Positions 17,002-26,554 of a DNA stretch of 64,000 bases are shown piece after piece. Position 1 is the stretch's first letter; every line of letters starts with the position of its first letter. A program made the translations under genes and the position numbers. Under the pieces are notes generated by a model. That model was not told the DNA's origin and searched no databases. It was given only the letters and a program-made list of their open reading frames with translations. Source of the DNA: Arcobacteraceae bacterium (lineage in GTDB: Bacteria; Campylobacterota; Campylobacteria; Campylobacterales; Arcobacteraceae); assembly GCA_028687375.1 (NCBI GenBank), contig JAQUAG010000005.1, positions 55,718-119,717 on the forward strand, in the 5' to 3' direction.

Positions 17002-18415
17002 TACTCAAAAAAGAATTTTAGTTATTGGTGATCTTATGATAGATCACTATTTATGGGGAAGTTGCAATCGAATATCACCTGAAGCTCCCGTTCAGGTTGT
17101 GGATATCAAATCTGAGACTACAGTTCTAGGAGGAGCTGGAAATGTAGTTAATAATTTATGTGCATTAGGGGCTGATGTTACAGTTATGTCTGTTATTGGT
17201 GATGACGAAGTTGCTGATGAACTTTCAATAATGCTTGATACTTTAGGGGTTGAGAGATTTTTAATCCTTGATGAAAATAGAAAAACAACGAAAAAAAGTA
17301 GAATTATAGCTTCACATCAACAAGTTGTAAGATATGATAAAGAATCAAAGAATGAGATAGACAACGAGTGCGAGAAAGTTCTTGTTTTTAAAATTTTTGA
17401 AACAATAGATAGATACGACTTAGTGATAATGTCTGATTACGGAAAAGGTGTTTTAACAGAAAGCTTAATCCATAAAATTATTTTTGCTGCAAGTGGAGCA
17501 AATTTAAAAGTTTTAGTTGATCCAAAAGGGGAAGATTACTCTAAATATAGAGGTGCGTACCTTTTAACACCAAATAAAACAGAAGCTACAATGGCTACAG
17601 GTGTAGAGATAACTGATGATGTAAGCTTATTGAAAGCGCTTAAAAAATTAAGAGATAGTGCTAGTTTAGAAGTACCAATGATTACACTTAGTGAAGATGG
17701 GATTGCAATTTTAGGTGAAAATGATACGATAATCAAAAAACCAACAGTTGCAAGAGAGGTATATGATGTAACTGGAGCTGGAGATACTGTTATTGCTTCT
17801 TTAGGGTACTGTTTAGCTAAAGGTATTGGTATAGAAGCTTCACTTGAATTTGCCAATTTGGCAGCTGGAGTTGTTGTTGGAAAACTTGGAAGTGCAACGG
17901 CTACGATTGAAGAGATAGAGGAGTATAAAAGTACTTTGCATAAAAGTAGTATAGAATCACATATAAAAACTTTTAAAGAAATAGAACAAACAGTAGAAAG
18001 ACTTAAAAAAAATGGTAAAAAAATAGTTTTTACAAATGGATGTTTTGATATACTCCATAGAGGTCATGTAAGTTATTTGGATGTTGCAAAATCTTTTGGG
18101 GATGTACTTATACTTGGATTAAATTCAGATGAAAGTGTACGACGACTCAAAGGGGCTGATCGACCTATCAATAATCAAGATGATCGTGGATTTATACTTG
18201 CAGCCCTTGAAAGTGTAGATTATGTGGTTAATTTTAGTGAAGATACCCCTTATGAGCTTATAAAAATTGTACAACCTGATATTTTAGTCAAAGGTGCAGA
18301 TTATGAGGGGAAAGAGGTTGTTGGAAGCGATATTGCAAAAGAGGTACGACTTGTAACTTTTATTGATGGTAAAAGTACAACAAGTACGATAGAAAAAATA
18401 AAAAATAAAAAATAA
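16991..18415 (+). CDS. hldE: Bifunctional heptose-7-phosphate kinase / heptose-1-phosphate adenylyltransferase
   Basis: A 474-residue fusion. The N-terminal ribokinase-like (PfkB) kinase, about residues 1-315, has the LGGAGNVVNNL sugar-binding motif and the VTGAGDTVIAS anion-hole/catalytic Asp motif. The C-terminal cytidylyltransferase-like domain has VFTNGCFDILHRGHVSYL (HxGH) and ends GKSTTSTIEKI. It makes ADP-D-glycero-beta-D-manno-heptose from heptose 7-phosphate in two non-consecutive steps. It overlaps hldD; gmhA, which supplies the substrate, lies one gene further on. Confidence 0.95.
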   Translation: MENSTQKRILVIGDLMIDHYLWGSCNRISPEAPVQVVDIKSETTVLGGAGNVVNNLCALGADVTVMSVIGDDEVADELSIMLDTLGVERFLILDENRKTTKKSRIIASHQQVVRYDKESKNEIDNECEKVLVFKIFETIDRYDLVIMSDYGKGVLTESLIHKIIFAASGANLKVLVDPKGEDYSKYRGAYLLTPNKTEATMATGVEITDDVSLLKALKKLRDSASLEVPMITLSEDGIAILGENDTIIKKPTVAREVYDVTGAGDTVIASLGYCLAKGIGIEASLEFANLAAGVVVGKLGSATATIEEIEEYKSTLHKSSIESHIKTFKEIEQTVERLKKNGKKIVFTNGCFDILHRGHVSYLDVAKSFGDVLILGLNSDESVRRLKGADRPINNQDDRGFILAALESVDYVVNFSEDTPYELIKIVQPDILVKGADYEGKEVVGSDIAKEVRLVTFIDGKSTTSTIEKIKNKK

Positions 18416-18431
18416 TACAGGAGATAAAAAT

Positions 18432-19010
18432 ATGATAAAAAAAATAATATTAGGAAGTTTGGTAGCAAGTAGTTGCGTATTTGCAAGTGGAGCAGCAGAT
18501 ATTAATATCAATAACAATACGCTTGAAGTAGGGATGGAATACAATCTTAATGGAACTTATAGATTAAATGAAAATAGTAATTATTTATTTACTGCTAGCT
18601 ATTTAAGAAGTGAGGAAGTGTCTTCAATAAATACACAAACCTTATTAACAGCAGGTCTGAAAGTAGTTAATCCTTACGTTGATGATTATGGATTTAGCCT
18701 TGGGCTTGGAATAAAAGCTGTTGTTGCAGATAATAGTTCACAACGATTTGTCGCTGCTCCATTAGGGCTTTTTGCTTCTTATATGGTAAATGAACAAGTT
18801 CATATTGATGCGGAATACAATTATGCACCAAAAGTATTAGCGTTTAGTGATGGGGAAACTTATAAAGAGTGGAAAGCAAAAGCAAATTATAGAGTGATTG
18901 ATAATGGTTTTGTTTATATTGGGGCAAGAGGAATTACAACAAAATATACTAATGGTAGTGAACTTTCATATGATAGAACAGCCTTTTTTGGATTTAACGT
19001 ACAATTTTAG
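18432..19010 (+). CDS. YfaZ-like small outer-membrane beta-barrel protein
   Basis: A 192-residue exported protein: Lys-rich N-terminus, hydrophobic core and cleavage after VFASG, followed by alternating beta strands (LLTAGLKVV, GFSLGLGIKAVV, VYIGARG) and the terminal aromatic beta-signal FGFNVQF recognised by BAM. The pattern fits the YfaZ family; the function is not known. It lies inside the heptose gene cluster (16 bp after hldE, 24 bp before gmhA) with a good Shine-Dalgarno (AGGAGA), so it is probably co-expressed with lipopolysaccharide genes. Confidence 0.75.
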   Translation: MIKKIILGSLVASSCVFASGAADININNNTLEVGMEYNLNGTYRLNENSNYLFTASYLRSEEVSSINTQTLLTAGLKVVNPYVDDYGFSLGLGIKAVVADNSSQRFVAAPLGLFASYMVNEQVHIDAEYNYAPKVLAFSDGETYKEWKAKANYRVIDNGFVYIGARGITTKYTNGSELSYDRTAFFGFNVQF

Positions 19011-19034
19011 TACAAAATATTATAGGATATTATT

Positions 19035-19601
19035 ATGATAAAAACAATTGCAAATGAATTTGAAAGTCATCTTCAAACAATTAAAATGGTTCAAGAAACT
19101 ATGATTAACGACCTGATGGTTGCTTCACAAATGGTTCTAGATACCCTCAAAGATGGGAAGAAGGTCCTTATCTGTGGAAATGGTGGAAGTGCCGCTGATG
19201 CACAACATTTTGCAGCTGAATTAACTGGACGATACAAAACAGAAAGACGTGGACTTCCTGGTATTGCTCTATCAACTGATACAAGTGCATTAACTGCCAT
19301 TGGAAATGACTATGGATATGAGAGAGTTTTTGATAGACAAGTGGAAGCTTTGGCTAATGAAGGTGATTTAGTTATTGGGATTAGTACAAGTGGAAATAGT
19401 AAAAATGTTCTTAATGCTTTTAAAGTAGCAAATGATATGGGTTGCACGACTTTAGGGATAAGTGGTAGAGATGGTGGTGCTATGAATGAATCTTGTAATT
19501 TTAATTTGGTAGTAAAAAGTGATGATACACCTAGAATTCAGGAGATGCATATACTTTTTATCCATACTATTTGCCAAATAATCGATGACAATATAAAATA
19601 A
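19035..19601 (+). CDS. gmhA: Phosphoheptose isomerase
   Basis: A 188-residue SIS-domain enzyme converting sedoheptulose 7-phosphate to D-glycero-D-manno-heptose 7-phosphate, the first step of heptose synthesis. Diagnostic segments are CGNGGSAADAQHFAAELTGRY and GISTSGNSKNVLNA, with the C-terminal ETH/H region in QEMHILFIHTICQIID. It provides substrate for HldE encoded just upstream. A strong Shine-Dalgarno (TAGGAT) precedes the ATG. Confidence 0.95.
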   Translation: MIKTIANEFESHLQTIKMVQETMINDLMVASQMVLDTLKDGKKVLICGNGGSAADAQHFAAELTGRYKTERRGLPGIALSTDTSALTAIGNDYGYERVFDRQVEALANEGDLVIGISTSGNSKNVLNAFKVANDMGCTTLGISGRDGGAMNESCNFNLVVKSDDTPRIQEMHILFIHTICQIIDDNIK

Positions 19602-19623
19602 TAATTACAACTAAAGGAAAAAA

Positions 19624-20175
19624 ATGGAAACTTTAACAAAAGAGCAACAACAATTTTTACTTGATAGCATCAGAGATATTCCAGATTTTCCAAAAGCTGG
19701 AATAGTTTTTAAAGATATTACAACACTTTTAAATAATCATGTTGCATTTAATCTTTTGATGGCTCATCTTGAAACCAAATACAAAGAATACGATTTAGAA
19801 TATATTGCTGGAATCGATAGTCGTGGGTTTATTTTTGGTGCAGCACTTGCAACTAGACTTGGAATTGGATTTGTCCCTATTAGAAAAAGGGGGAAACTTC
19901 CATCAACAACTATTTGTGAAAAATATGAACTTGAATATGGTTTTGATGAAGTTGAGATTCATATCGATGCTTTTAAAAATAAAGTTGGAGCTAGAGTCCT
20001 TTTAATTGATGATTTAATAGCAACAGGTGGAACAGCAGTAGCTGCAAGTAAACTCGTAGTTGATACAAAAGCTACCTTGGTTGAAGTTTGTTTTTTGATG
20101 AATTTAACATTTTTAAATGGAAAAGAAAAGGTTGAAAAAATAGCACCCGTTTATAGCGTGCTTGATATTTTATAA
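19624..20175 (+). CDS. apt: Adenine phosphoribosyltransferase
   Basis: A 183-residue type I PRTase salvaging adenine to AMP with [23 protein letters not shown] is the family start, [14 protein letters not shown] and [10 protein letters not shown] form the active-site flap region, and [16 protein letters not shown] is the PRPP-binding motif. It follows gmhA by 22 bp, with AAAGGA before the ATG. A hairpin terminator overlaps its stop codon, so it ends this operon. Confidence 0.95.
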   Translation: METLTKEQQQFLLDSIRDIPDFPKAGIVFKDITTLLNNHVAFNLLMAHLETKYKEYDLEYIAGIDSRGFIFGAALATRLGIGFVPIRKRGKLPSTTICEKYELEYGFDEVEIHIDAFKNKVGARVLLIDDLIATGGTAVAASKLVVDTKATLVEVCFLMNLTFLNGKEKVEKIAPVYSVLDIL

Positions 20176-20195
20176 AAGAGGATTTTTTCCTCTTT
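20175..20195 (+). terminator. Terminator hairpin after apt
   Basis: 8-bp perfect stem (AAAGAGGA at 20175-20182 with TCCTCTTT at 20188-20195), T5 loop, starting at the apt stop codon. The downstream T-run is weak, so read-through into trpB is possible. Confidence 0.55.
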
Positions 20196-20210
20196 AGAAT
20201 TTACTACTTT

Positions 20211-20289
20211 AAGCTTGATTTTATTAAGCTTGTACAGGTAGATATTAAAAAATTAGTCCCTTTAAAATGGGACATTTTAAAGGAAAACG
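20211..20289 (+). promoter_or_regulatory. trpB leader with two mutually exclusive hairpins over the Shine-Dalgarno
   Basis: An 11-bp perfect inverted repeat (20259-20269 with 20273-20283, 3-nt loop) places the trpB Shine-Dalgarno AAAGG inside its 3' arm, which should hide it. A competing hairpin, GTCCC at 20256-20260 with GGGAC at 20269-20273, uses the same bases and would leave the Shine-Dalgarno free. A further AAGCTT/AAGCTT hairpin lies upstream (20211-20231). This is the layout of a translational switch; the signal is unknown. Confidence 0.5.
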
Positions 20290-21501
20290 ATGCTAAATAA
20301 TTATATTCCAAAAGCAAGTAAGTTTGATCCAGATTCAAATGGACATTTTGGTATTTTTGGTGGACGATATGTCCCTGAAACTCTTATGCCAATACTTTTA
20401 GACCTTGAAGAGAGTTATAAAAAATATAGATTTGATAAAGATTTTTGGGAAGAGGTTAATTACCTTTTGAAAGAATATGTGGGAAGACCTAATCCACTCT
20501 ATTTAGCACAAAATATTAGCGATGAGATTGGCGCTAAAGTCTATCTTAAAAGAGAAGATTTAAATCATACAGGTGCTCATAAAGTTAATAATGTTATTGC
20601 TCAAGGGCTCTTAGCTAAAAGACTTGGAAAAACAAAAGTAATTGCAGAAACAGGAGCTGGGCAACATGGTGTTGCAACTGCTACAATTGCTGCACTCATG
20701 GGACTTGAATGTACTATTTTTATGGGTGCTAAAGATGTCAAAAGACAGGAATTAAATGTTTTTAGAATGAAATTACTTGGAGCTAAAGTTATAGCTGTTG
20801 AAAGTGGAAGTCAATCACTCAAAGATGCTATGAACGATGCTATACGATATTGGGTAACCAATGCAAGAGATACCTTTTATATCATTGGAACAGTCGCTGG
20901 TCCACATCCATACCCTATGATGGTGCGAGATTTTCAAGCAATTATTGGATGGGAAGCAAGACAACAAATTTTAGCTCTTGAGGGACAACTTCCTGATTAT
21001 GTACTTGCTTGTATTGGTGGTGGAAGTAATGCTATTGGGATGTTTAGCCACTTTTTAGAAGATGAAGATGTTACTTGTATTGGACTTGAAGCTGGTGGAC
21101 ATGGGATTGATACAAATATGCATGGGTGTAGTTTAGAAAAGGGAGTACCAGGTATTTTACATGGACAATGCAGTTATCTTTTACAAGATGAGGATGGACA
21201 AGTACAAGAGGCACATAGTATAAGCGCTGGGCTTGATTATCCTGGAATTGGACCAGAACATAGCTATCATCACGATTTGGGAACGGTAAAATATGACAAT
21301 ATCACAGATGATGAAGCGATGGATGCATTTGTTTGGTTAAGTAGAAAAGAGGGGATTATTCCTGCTTTTGAATCAGCACATGCGGTTGCTTATCTTAAAA
21401 AAGCAAAAGAGAAATTTGTAGGAAAAACAGTTATTATAAGTTTAAGTGGAAGAGGGGACAAGGATATGATTCAAGCTAAAGAGATATTGAAGTTTGACTA
21501 A
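20290..21501 (+). CDS. trpB: Tryptophan synthase beta chain
   Basis: A 403-residue PLP enzyme of canonical TrpB type that condenses indole with L-serine. [15 protein letters not shown] is the classic N-terminus, HTGAHKVNN holds the PLP lysine, ETGAGQHG the catalytic Glu, [10 protein letters not shown] the phosphate loop, and SGRGDKD the C-terminal motif. No trpA or other trp gene is next to it, so its alpha partner must be elsewhere. It is preceded by a structured leader that could control translation. dedA follows after 3 bp, and pepA after that. Confidence 0.95.
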   Translation: MLNNYIPKASKFDPDSNGHFGIFGGRYVPETLMPILLDLEESYKKYRFDKDFWEEVNYLLKEYVGRPNPLYLAQNISDEIGAKVYLKREDLNHTGAHKVNNVIAQGLLAKRLGKTKVIAETGAGQHGVATATIAALMGLECTIFMGAKDVKRQELNVFRMKLLGAKVIAVESGSQSLKDAMNDAIRYWVTNARDTFYIIGTVAGPHPYPMMVRDFQAIIGWEARQQILALEGQLPDYVLACIGGGSNAIGMFSHFLEDEDVTCIGLEAGGHGIDTNMHGCSLEKGVPGILHGQCSYLLQDEDGQVQEAHSISAGLDYPGIGPEHSYHHDLGTVKYDNITDDEAMDAFVWLSRKEGIIPAFESAHAVAYLKKAKEKFVGKTVIISLSGRGDKDMIQAKEILKFD

Positions 21502-21504
21502 AAG

Positions 21505-22212
21505 ATGAGAAATTTTTTAAATCAACACTCTGGAAAAGTAATTACATTTATTGTAATGATTCTTTTTTCTTATCTTGCTTATATGCTCTATGAAGCACCA
21601 GCAGATGGTTTAGAAGAGAAGTTTATCTATTTACTCAAACGGTATGGATATATCATCCTTTTCGCTTGGAGTATTTTAGAGGGTGAACTTGGTCTTATTA
21701 TGGCTGGATTGATGATTCAACATGGTCATATGAACCTTTATATGGCTATTTTTGTAGCAGGTATCGGTGGTTTTGTTGGGGATCAGATCTATTTTTATAT
21801 TGGAAGATACAATAAAACTTATGTCCATACAACATTCAAATCCCAACGGAGAAAATTTGCCTTTGCACATCTTTTACTCAAAAAATATGGTTGGCCAATC
21901 ATATTCGCACAAAGATATATGTATGGGATGAGGACAGTTATCCCTATCTCTATTGGGCTTACAAGATACAATGCAAAAACTTTTGCATTTATCAATCTTA
22001 TATCAGCTTGGTTTTGGGCAGCACTTACCATTATTCCTGTTTGGTATTTTGGAGAAGAGATTTTAAAATTACTCCATACAGCAAAAGAATATTGGTATAT
22101 TGCTATTCCATTTGCAGCAATATTTGGTTTGGGAATTATCCGTTTTTTTAATAATGCTACAAAAATACCAGAGAGAAGAAGAAAAATAAATAGTTTAGGA
22201 GAAGAAAAATGA
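21505..22212 (+). CDS. DedA-family membrane protein
   Basis: A 235-residue polytopic inner-membrane protein. It has the DedA/SNARE-associated motif region GGFVGDQIYFYIGRY followed by AQRYMYGMRTVIPISIGL with the conserved Arg residues, and four to five hydrophobic segments. DedA proteins are lipid flippases (undecaprenyl phosphate or phospholipid recycling) linked to proton-motive force. It begins 3 bp after trpB with only a weak Shine-Dalgarno, and overlaps pepA by 4 bp (ATGA), so the three are probably translated together. Confidence 0.9.
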   Translation: MRNFLNQHSGKVITFIVMILFSYLAYMLYEAPADGLEEKFIYLLKRYGYIILFAWSILEGELGLIMAGLMIQHGHMNLYMAIFVAGIGGFVGDQIYFYIGRYNKTYVHTTFKSQRRKFAFAHLLLKKYGWPIIFAQRYMYGMRTVIPISIGLTRYNAKTFAFINLISAWFWAALTIIPVWYFGEEILKLLHTAKEYWYIAIPFAAIFGLGIIRFFNNATKIPERRRKINSLGEEK

Positions 22213-23606
22213 AATTAAATCTTGTAGAAGAAAAGGTACACACTGAACTTGAAATTATCGTTGTAAAAAATAAAAATATCAAAGAAGATAAAGATATTTT
22301 AGAAAAAGTTGATTTTAAAGGGGAGGAGGATAGCTCGGCACTTTTGGCTGAACTTGGAAAACTGTATGTTGGTTGTGGTGAACCAACAAGTGATAATATC
22401 AGGGTGGCAGTTGCTAGTGCTATGAGAACTTTTGGTAAAACAAATTTTGATGTTGCTTCTATTAAAGCTGGTGAGTTTTTAAAAGAGGTGGTTGAGGGGA
22501 TTGAGCTTGGAAGTTATGAATTCACAAAATATAAATCAAAAAATGAGGATAAAAAAGAGAAAACTATCAATATTATCGTCAAAAAAGTGGATGATACAAC
22601 AATAGAGATTTTTGAAGATGCAGTTAATCTTTCAAATAGTGTCAATATGGTGAGAGATTTTGTAAACACAACTCCTGAAGATTTTTATCCAAAAATTATG
22701 GCAAAAAAAGCAAAAAAAATAGCAATTGAAAATGATTTGGAGATTAAAATATTTGGTGAAAAATATTTTAAAGAACAAAAAATGGGGGCTATTAGTGCTG
22801 TTGGACGAGCAAGTAGACATGAATCAAGACTTATCCACCTCACCTACAAACCGCAAGGGGAGATTTGTAAAAAAATTATCCTTATTGGAAAAGGTTTGAC
22901 TTACGATAGTGGTGGACTTAGTTTAAAACCAGCCGATTTTATGGTAACAATGAAATCAGATAAATCTGGTGGAAGTGCAGTTTTAGGGATAATGAATGCG
23001 ATAGCAAAAATGAAACTCCCTTTTGAAGTGCATGGAATCGTGGGCGCTGTTGAAAATATGATTGGTGGAGATGCCTATAAACCTGATGATGTTCTAGTAG
23101 CAAAAAATGGAAAAACTATCGAAGTGAGAAACACAGATGCAGAGGGTCGTTTGGTATTGGCTGATTGTTTGTGTTATGCTCAAGATGAGATAAAAGATTT
23201 TGATTATATGATTGATTATGCAACATTAACTGGTGCTTGTGTCGTAGGTGTTGGACACTATACAACTGGAATAATGGGAAATAATATTGAGCTTAACAAT
23301 CAACTTCAAAAAAGTGCTCTTAAAAGTGGAGAACTCGCAACCGTACTACATTTTAATAAATATCTTAAAAAAACACTCAAAAGTAAAATAGCTGATATCT
23401 GTAATATTTCAAATACAAGATATGGTGGGGCAATAACTGCTGGAATGTTTTTAGATGAATTTATAACAGAAGAAAATAAACAAAAATGGGTACATTGTGA
23501 TATAGCAGGGCCTGCTTTTGTAGAAGAGGTTTGGGGATGCAATCCAGAGGGTGCAAGTGGAGCAGGAGTAAGATTTACAGTTGAATTTTTTAAAGACCTT
23601 TTGTAA
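22209..23606 (+). CDS. pepA: Leucyl aminopeptidase (M17)
   Basis: A 465-residue dizinc aminopeptidase. The metal and catalytic motifs are GKGLTYDSGGLSLKP, MKSDKSGGSAVLG, and the signature NTDAEGRLVLADCL with the catalytic Arg; TGACVVGVG follows. The N-terminal about 160 residues form the macro-like domain. It releases N-terminal amino acids in the cytoplasm, and some PepA proteins also bind DNA. It overlaps dedA by the ATGA motif and has its own Shine-Dalgarno (AGGAGAAG). Confidence 0.95.
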   Translation: MKLNLVEEKVHTELEIIVVKNKNIKEDKDILEKVDFKGEEDSSALLAELGKLYVGCGEPTSDNIRVAVASAMRTFGKTNFDVASIKAGEFLKEVVEGIELGSYEFTKYKSKNEDKKEKTINIIVKKVDDTTIEIFEDAVNLSNSVNMVRDFVNTTPEDFYPKIMAKKAKKIAIENDLEIKIFGEKYFKEQKMGAISAVGRASRHESRLIHLTYKPQGEICKKIILIGKGLTYDSGGLSLKPADFMVTMKSDKSGGSAVLGIMNAIAKMKLPFEVHGIVGAVENMIGGDAYKPDDVLVAKNGKTIEVRNTDAEGRLVLADCLCYAQDEIKDFDYMIDYATLTGACVVGVGHYTTGIMGNNIELNNQLQKSALKSGELATVLHFNKYLKKTLKSKIADICNISNTRYGGAITAGMFLDEFITEENKQKWVHCDIAGPAFVEEVWGCNPEGASGAGVRFTVEFFKDLL

Positions 23607-23621
23607 TAAAAGGATTTAAAT

Positions 23622-24083
23622 ATGGCAAATAATGAATATAAAGAACTCCAGAAGTTAGCTGATGAGAGGGCTGAAGTTTATATCAGTGAACTTTTTAAAG
23701 CTCTTATTGATGAAGCGGAAAGTGAAATAGAGCAAATTGAACCAAAAGATTTGTATGTACTTGATGATGATATGCTTTTAGTTGATGTAAGAGAGCCTGA
23801 AGAGTTTGGGAGTGGATACATTAACGCGCATAATAACCTTACGATTCCAAGGGGAAAATTGGAGTTTATGGCTATTAAAAAGATAGCTGAAGTGTACGGA
23901 CAAGATGCAAAAATTGTAACTTATTGTTTAAAGGGTCCAAGGGGAAGTTTGGCTGCCTATCAGCTTAAAAAAATGGGATTTACAAATGTAAGAAATCTTC
24001 AAGGTGGTATTTTAAATTGGTTAGAGCAAGGAAATACCATTAAAAGCTATCTGGGTGAATTAACTTTAGCAAGAGCATTGTAG
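23622..24083 (+). CDS. Rhodanese-domain protein
   Basis: A 153-residue single-domain rhodanese. A charged N-terminal helix (about 1-45) precedes LLVDVREPEEFGSGYI; the active-site loop is YCLKGPRGSLAA with the persulfide-carrying Cys, and it ends with FTNVRNLQGGILNWLEQG. No signal peptide, so it is cytoplasmic. It probably carries or transfers sulfane sulfur, which fits the sulfur-metabolism genes nearby. The CLKGPRG loop is one residue longer than the typical CxxGxR loop. Confidence 0.85.
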   Translation: MANNEYKELQKLADERAEVYISELFKALIDEAESEIEQIEPKDLYVLDDDMLLVDVREPEEFGSGYINAHNNLTIPRGKLEFMAIKKIAEVYGQDAKIVTYCLKGPRGSLAAYQLKKMGFTNVRNLQGGILNWLEQGNTIKSYLGELTLARAL

Positions 24084-24091
24084 AGATTTAG

Positions 24092-24748
24092 ATGATAAAA
24101 ATATTATTACTTGAAGATGATGAACTTTTTGCTGAAACATTGATTGATAACCTTGAAGAGTATGATTATCAAATATGTCACACTTCAAATGGGGAAAGTT
24201 TTTTAGCATCTGCTTATGAAAATAATTTTGACATCTATCTATTAGATATCAATGTTCCATTGATTGATGGGATGAAAAGTTTACAAGAGATAAGAAGACT
24301 AAATGATAACACTCCTGCTGTTTTTCTCACTTCTTACAAAGACAAAGAAACACTCAAAAATGGTTTTTTAAGTGGATGTGATGATTATCTTACAAAACCT
24401 TTTGATATTGATGAATTGGATTTAAGAATCAAATCACTTTTAAAGAGAAGTGGAAAATCTTATGATCTTATTCAATTTGAAAATCTTATTTATGACCCGC
24501 TTATTCAAACTATCACAAAAGATGGAGTTGATATGGCTTGCGGACAAAAAGTAAATGAGTTATTCAAATTATTTTTTGAAAATAGGGGAAAGATTGTTAC
24601 AAAAGAGATGATAGTAACTAGACTTTGGGGCTATGATGAGGAGTATAGTGAAGGATCACTACGGGTTTATGTGACAAAGTTACAAAAACTTTTCGATACA
24701 AAAAAAATCTACAATATTAAAAATATTGGATATAAAATTGAGTTCTAA
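24092..24748 (+). CDS. OmpR-family response regulator 1
   Basis: A 218-residue regulator. The receiver domain has acidic residues LLLEDDE, phospho-acceptor Asp in YLLDINVPLIDG, Thr/Ser in FLTSYKD and Lys in LTKPFD. The C-terminal winged helix runs from about 125 (AC GQKVNELFKLFFENRGKIV region) to RVYVTKLQKLF and IKNIGYKIEF. It begins 9 bp after the rhodanese gene and overlaps the following kinase gene, with which it should form a two-component pair. Confidence 0.93.
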   Translation: MIKILLLEDDELFAETLIDNLEEYDYQICHTSNGESFLASAYENNFDIYLLDINVPLIDGMKSLQEIRRLNDNTPAVFLTSYKDKETLKNGFLSGCDDYLTKPFDIDELDLRIKSLLKRSGKSYDLIQFENLIYDPLIQTITKDGVDMACGQKVNELFKLFFENRGKIVTKEMIVTRLWGYDEEYSEGSLRVYVTKLQKLFDTKKIYNIKNIGYKIEF

Positions 24749-25589
24749 GTATAAAAACTTTTTAATTTCAAATTATATTATTGTTGGATTTATTATCCTT
24801 ATTACACTTGCTACTCACTATATTTTCATTAGTCAAGTTATGTTTTCTCAAGCTCTATTTTTCCCCATCACTATTTTTTTGGTATTTGGTGGACTTTTTT
24901 TATATAAGTACCTTAGTCAATCTATTTTTGATGAACTTTTCAAAAGTGATACTCAAATAGATGATATGATAAAAAAAACTCTTCACGAACTCAATACTCC
25001 TGTTGCTACAATTAAAATGAATAAAAAAATGCTTGAGAAAAATATCACAAGTGAAAAAGATATCAAAAGGCTTCAAAGAATTGAAGAATCTTGTGAAAAT
25101 TTACTCTCATTGTATCAATATATGGAATATGAGATAAGCTCAAAAATAGATAAAATAAAATCACAAAAATTTGATATTTTAGAGATTGCTATAAAATCAA
25201 TAAGTAAAGTGGAGGATATTAAACAAACTATAACGATAGAAAATAATATCAAAAGTGATATTGTTGAAGGTGATATGTATGGATTTATTGTTGTTTTGGA
25301 TAATCTTCTTTCAAATGCAATAAAATATAACAAACAAAATGGAAAAATTATTTTATCAAACGAAAACCATATACTCAAGGTTGAAGATACTGGTTGCGGG
25401 ATAGACACAAAGAATATTTTCAAAATATATGATAAATATTTTCAAATTGATATTGAAAATCAAGGGATTGGTTTAGGGCTTAGTGTTGTTAAGGAATATT
25501 GTGATAAAAATAATATTATAATAAAAATTGATTCGCAAGAAGGGATGGGGACAACTTTTTATCTTAATTATGAAAAGATTTTAGGCTAA
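24738..25589 (+). CDS. Membrane histidine kinase 1
   Basis: About 283 residues. Two N-terminal membrane helices (about 8-30 and 38-60) with almost no periplasmic loop suggest membrane or internal sensing. The H-box is TLHELNTPVATIK, the N-box is VLDNLLSNAIKYNK, G1 is VEDTGCGID and G2 is GIGLGLSVV, all intact. It overlaps response regulator 1. No ATG is available; TTG at 24738 has GGATA 7 bp upstream and is preferred to TTG at 24726, which lacks a Shine-Dalgarno. Confidence 0.9.
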   Translation: MSSKYKNFLISNYIIVGFIILITLATHYIFISQVMFSQALFFPITIFLVFGGLFLYKYLSQSIFDELFKSDTQIDDMIKKTLHELNTPVATIKMNKKMLEKNITSEKDIKRLQRIEESCENLLSLYQYMEYEISSKIDKIKSQKFDILEIAIKSISKVEDIKQTITIENNIKSDIVEGDMYGFIVVLDNLLSNAIKYNKQNGKIILSNENHILKVEDTGCGIDTKNIFKIYDKYFQIDIENQGIGLGLSVVKEYCDKNNIIIKIDSQEGMGTTFYLNYEKILG

Positions 25590-25603
25590 ATTAAAAACTC
25601 TTC

Positions 25604-25629
25604 TATAGGATTTATAGGATTCAGTACAA
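25604..25629 (+). promoter_or_regulatory. Tandem direct repeat next to a -10-like box
   Basis: Two abutting copies of TATAGGATT (25604-25612 and 25613-25621) sit 2 bp upstream of TACAAT (25624-25629), about 31 bp before the Cache gene. OmpR-type regulators bind direct repeats in this position, so this may be an autoregulatory site. Confidence 0.35.
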
Positions 25630-25660
25630 TAGCTTAAAAAATTAAAAAGGGATGGAATAA

Positions 25661-26554
25661 ATGAATTTTCTCAATATAGATTTCAACAAGTATTTTATTT
25701 CATTTTTAGTTCTTATAATTTTTTTTACTTTTTTCTTACTATATCTAATAACAAAAATTGACAATAATGAAAATCTTATTAATAATCTTGAAAACAATTT
25801 TAATACGACTAAGTATCTTTTTGAAGAGCAAAAGAGATACGCCCTTTCACTTGCAATACTTTTATCAAAAGATGATGAGATAATTAAAAGTTTTTTAGCA
25901 CAAGATAGAGAAAAAAGTTTTGAATTAATAAATAAAAAAATAGCTACTTTAAAAAACGTCCAAGAGCTAAATTTTGAAGTTCAAATACATAATCAAAATC
26001 TTACTACTTACCTACAAAGTTGGGATATCTCTAAAAAAGATATTAAACTTTACACATTTAGGAAAGGTTTAATAGAGGTAAAAAATAATAAACAGCCATT
26101 TGTTTCTATAGAATTAGGGAAAAGATTAAATATTAAAGCCATTTCTCCTTTTATTCTTGAGGATACTTTTTTGGGTTCTATAGAGGTGATTATAGGATTT
26201 GATATTTTAGCGCATCAATTAGAGAAAATGGGTTATAAGCTTTTTGTATTATTAGATAAAAAACATCTTAATATTGCAACTGAGCTTACAAATAATGAAC
26301 TAATAAATAGAAACTATATATTAGTAAATCAAAATAGTTCAAATATACTAAAAGATTTAGACTTAACACTATTAAAAGACTATGGGTATATTTCAAACGA
26401 AAATTATGCATTTAGCTATTTCTCCTATTATGATTTAAATGAAAATCATTTGGGATATATAATGATAGCAATTGACAATAAAAATCATATCAAGATTAAC
26501 AAAGGATATGAATTCAAACAAAAAAATATTACAAAGATAATAAAAATAATATGA
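25661..26554 (+). CDS. Stand-alone membrane-anchored Cache-like sensor protein
   Basis: A 297-residue protein with one N-terminal membrane helix (ISFLVLIIFFTFFLLYLI) and a periplasmic body that ends without a second membrane segment or any signalling domain. The helix LFEEQKRYALSLAILLSKDDEIIKSF and the later AISPFILEDTFLGSIEVIIGFD resemble the start and core of double-Cache (dCache_3-type) sensors. It overlaps the next regulator gene by 4 bp (ATGA) and so belongs to that two-component operon. It may bind a ligand and touch the kinase from outside. Confidence 0.7.
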   Translation: MNFLNIDFNKYFISFLVLIIFFTFFLLYLITKIDNNENLINNLENNFNTTKYLFEEQKRYALSLAILLSKDDEIIKSFLAQDREKSFELINKKIATLKNVQELNFEVQIHNQNLTTYLQSWDISKKDIKLYTFRKGLIEVKNNKQPFVSIELGKRLNIKAISPFILEDTFLGSIEVIIGFDILAHQLEKMGYKLFVLLDKKHLNIATELTNNELINRNYILVNQNSSNILKDLDLTLLKDYGYISNENYAFSYFSYYDLNENHLGYIMIAIDNKNHIKINKGYEFKQKNITKIIKII

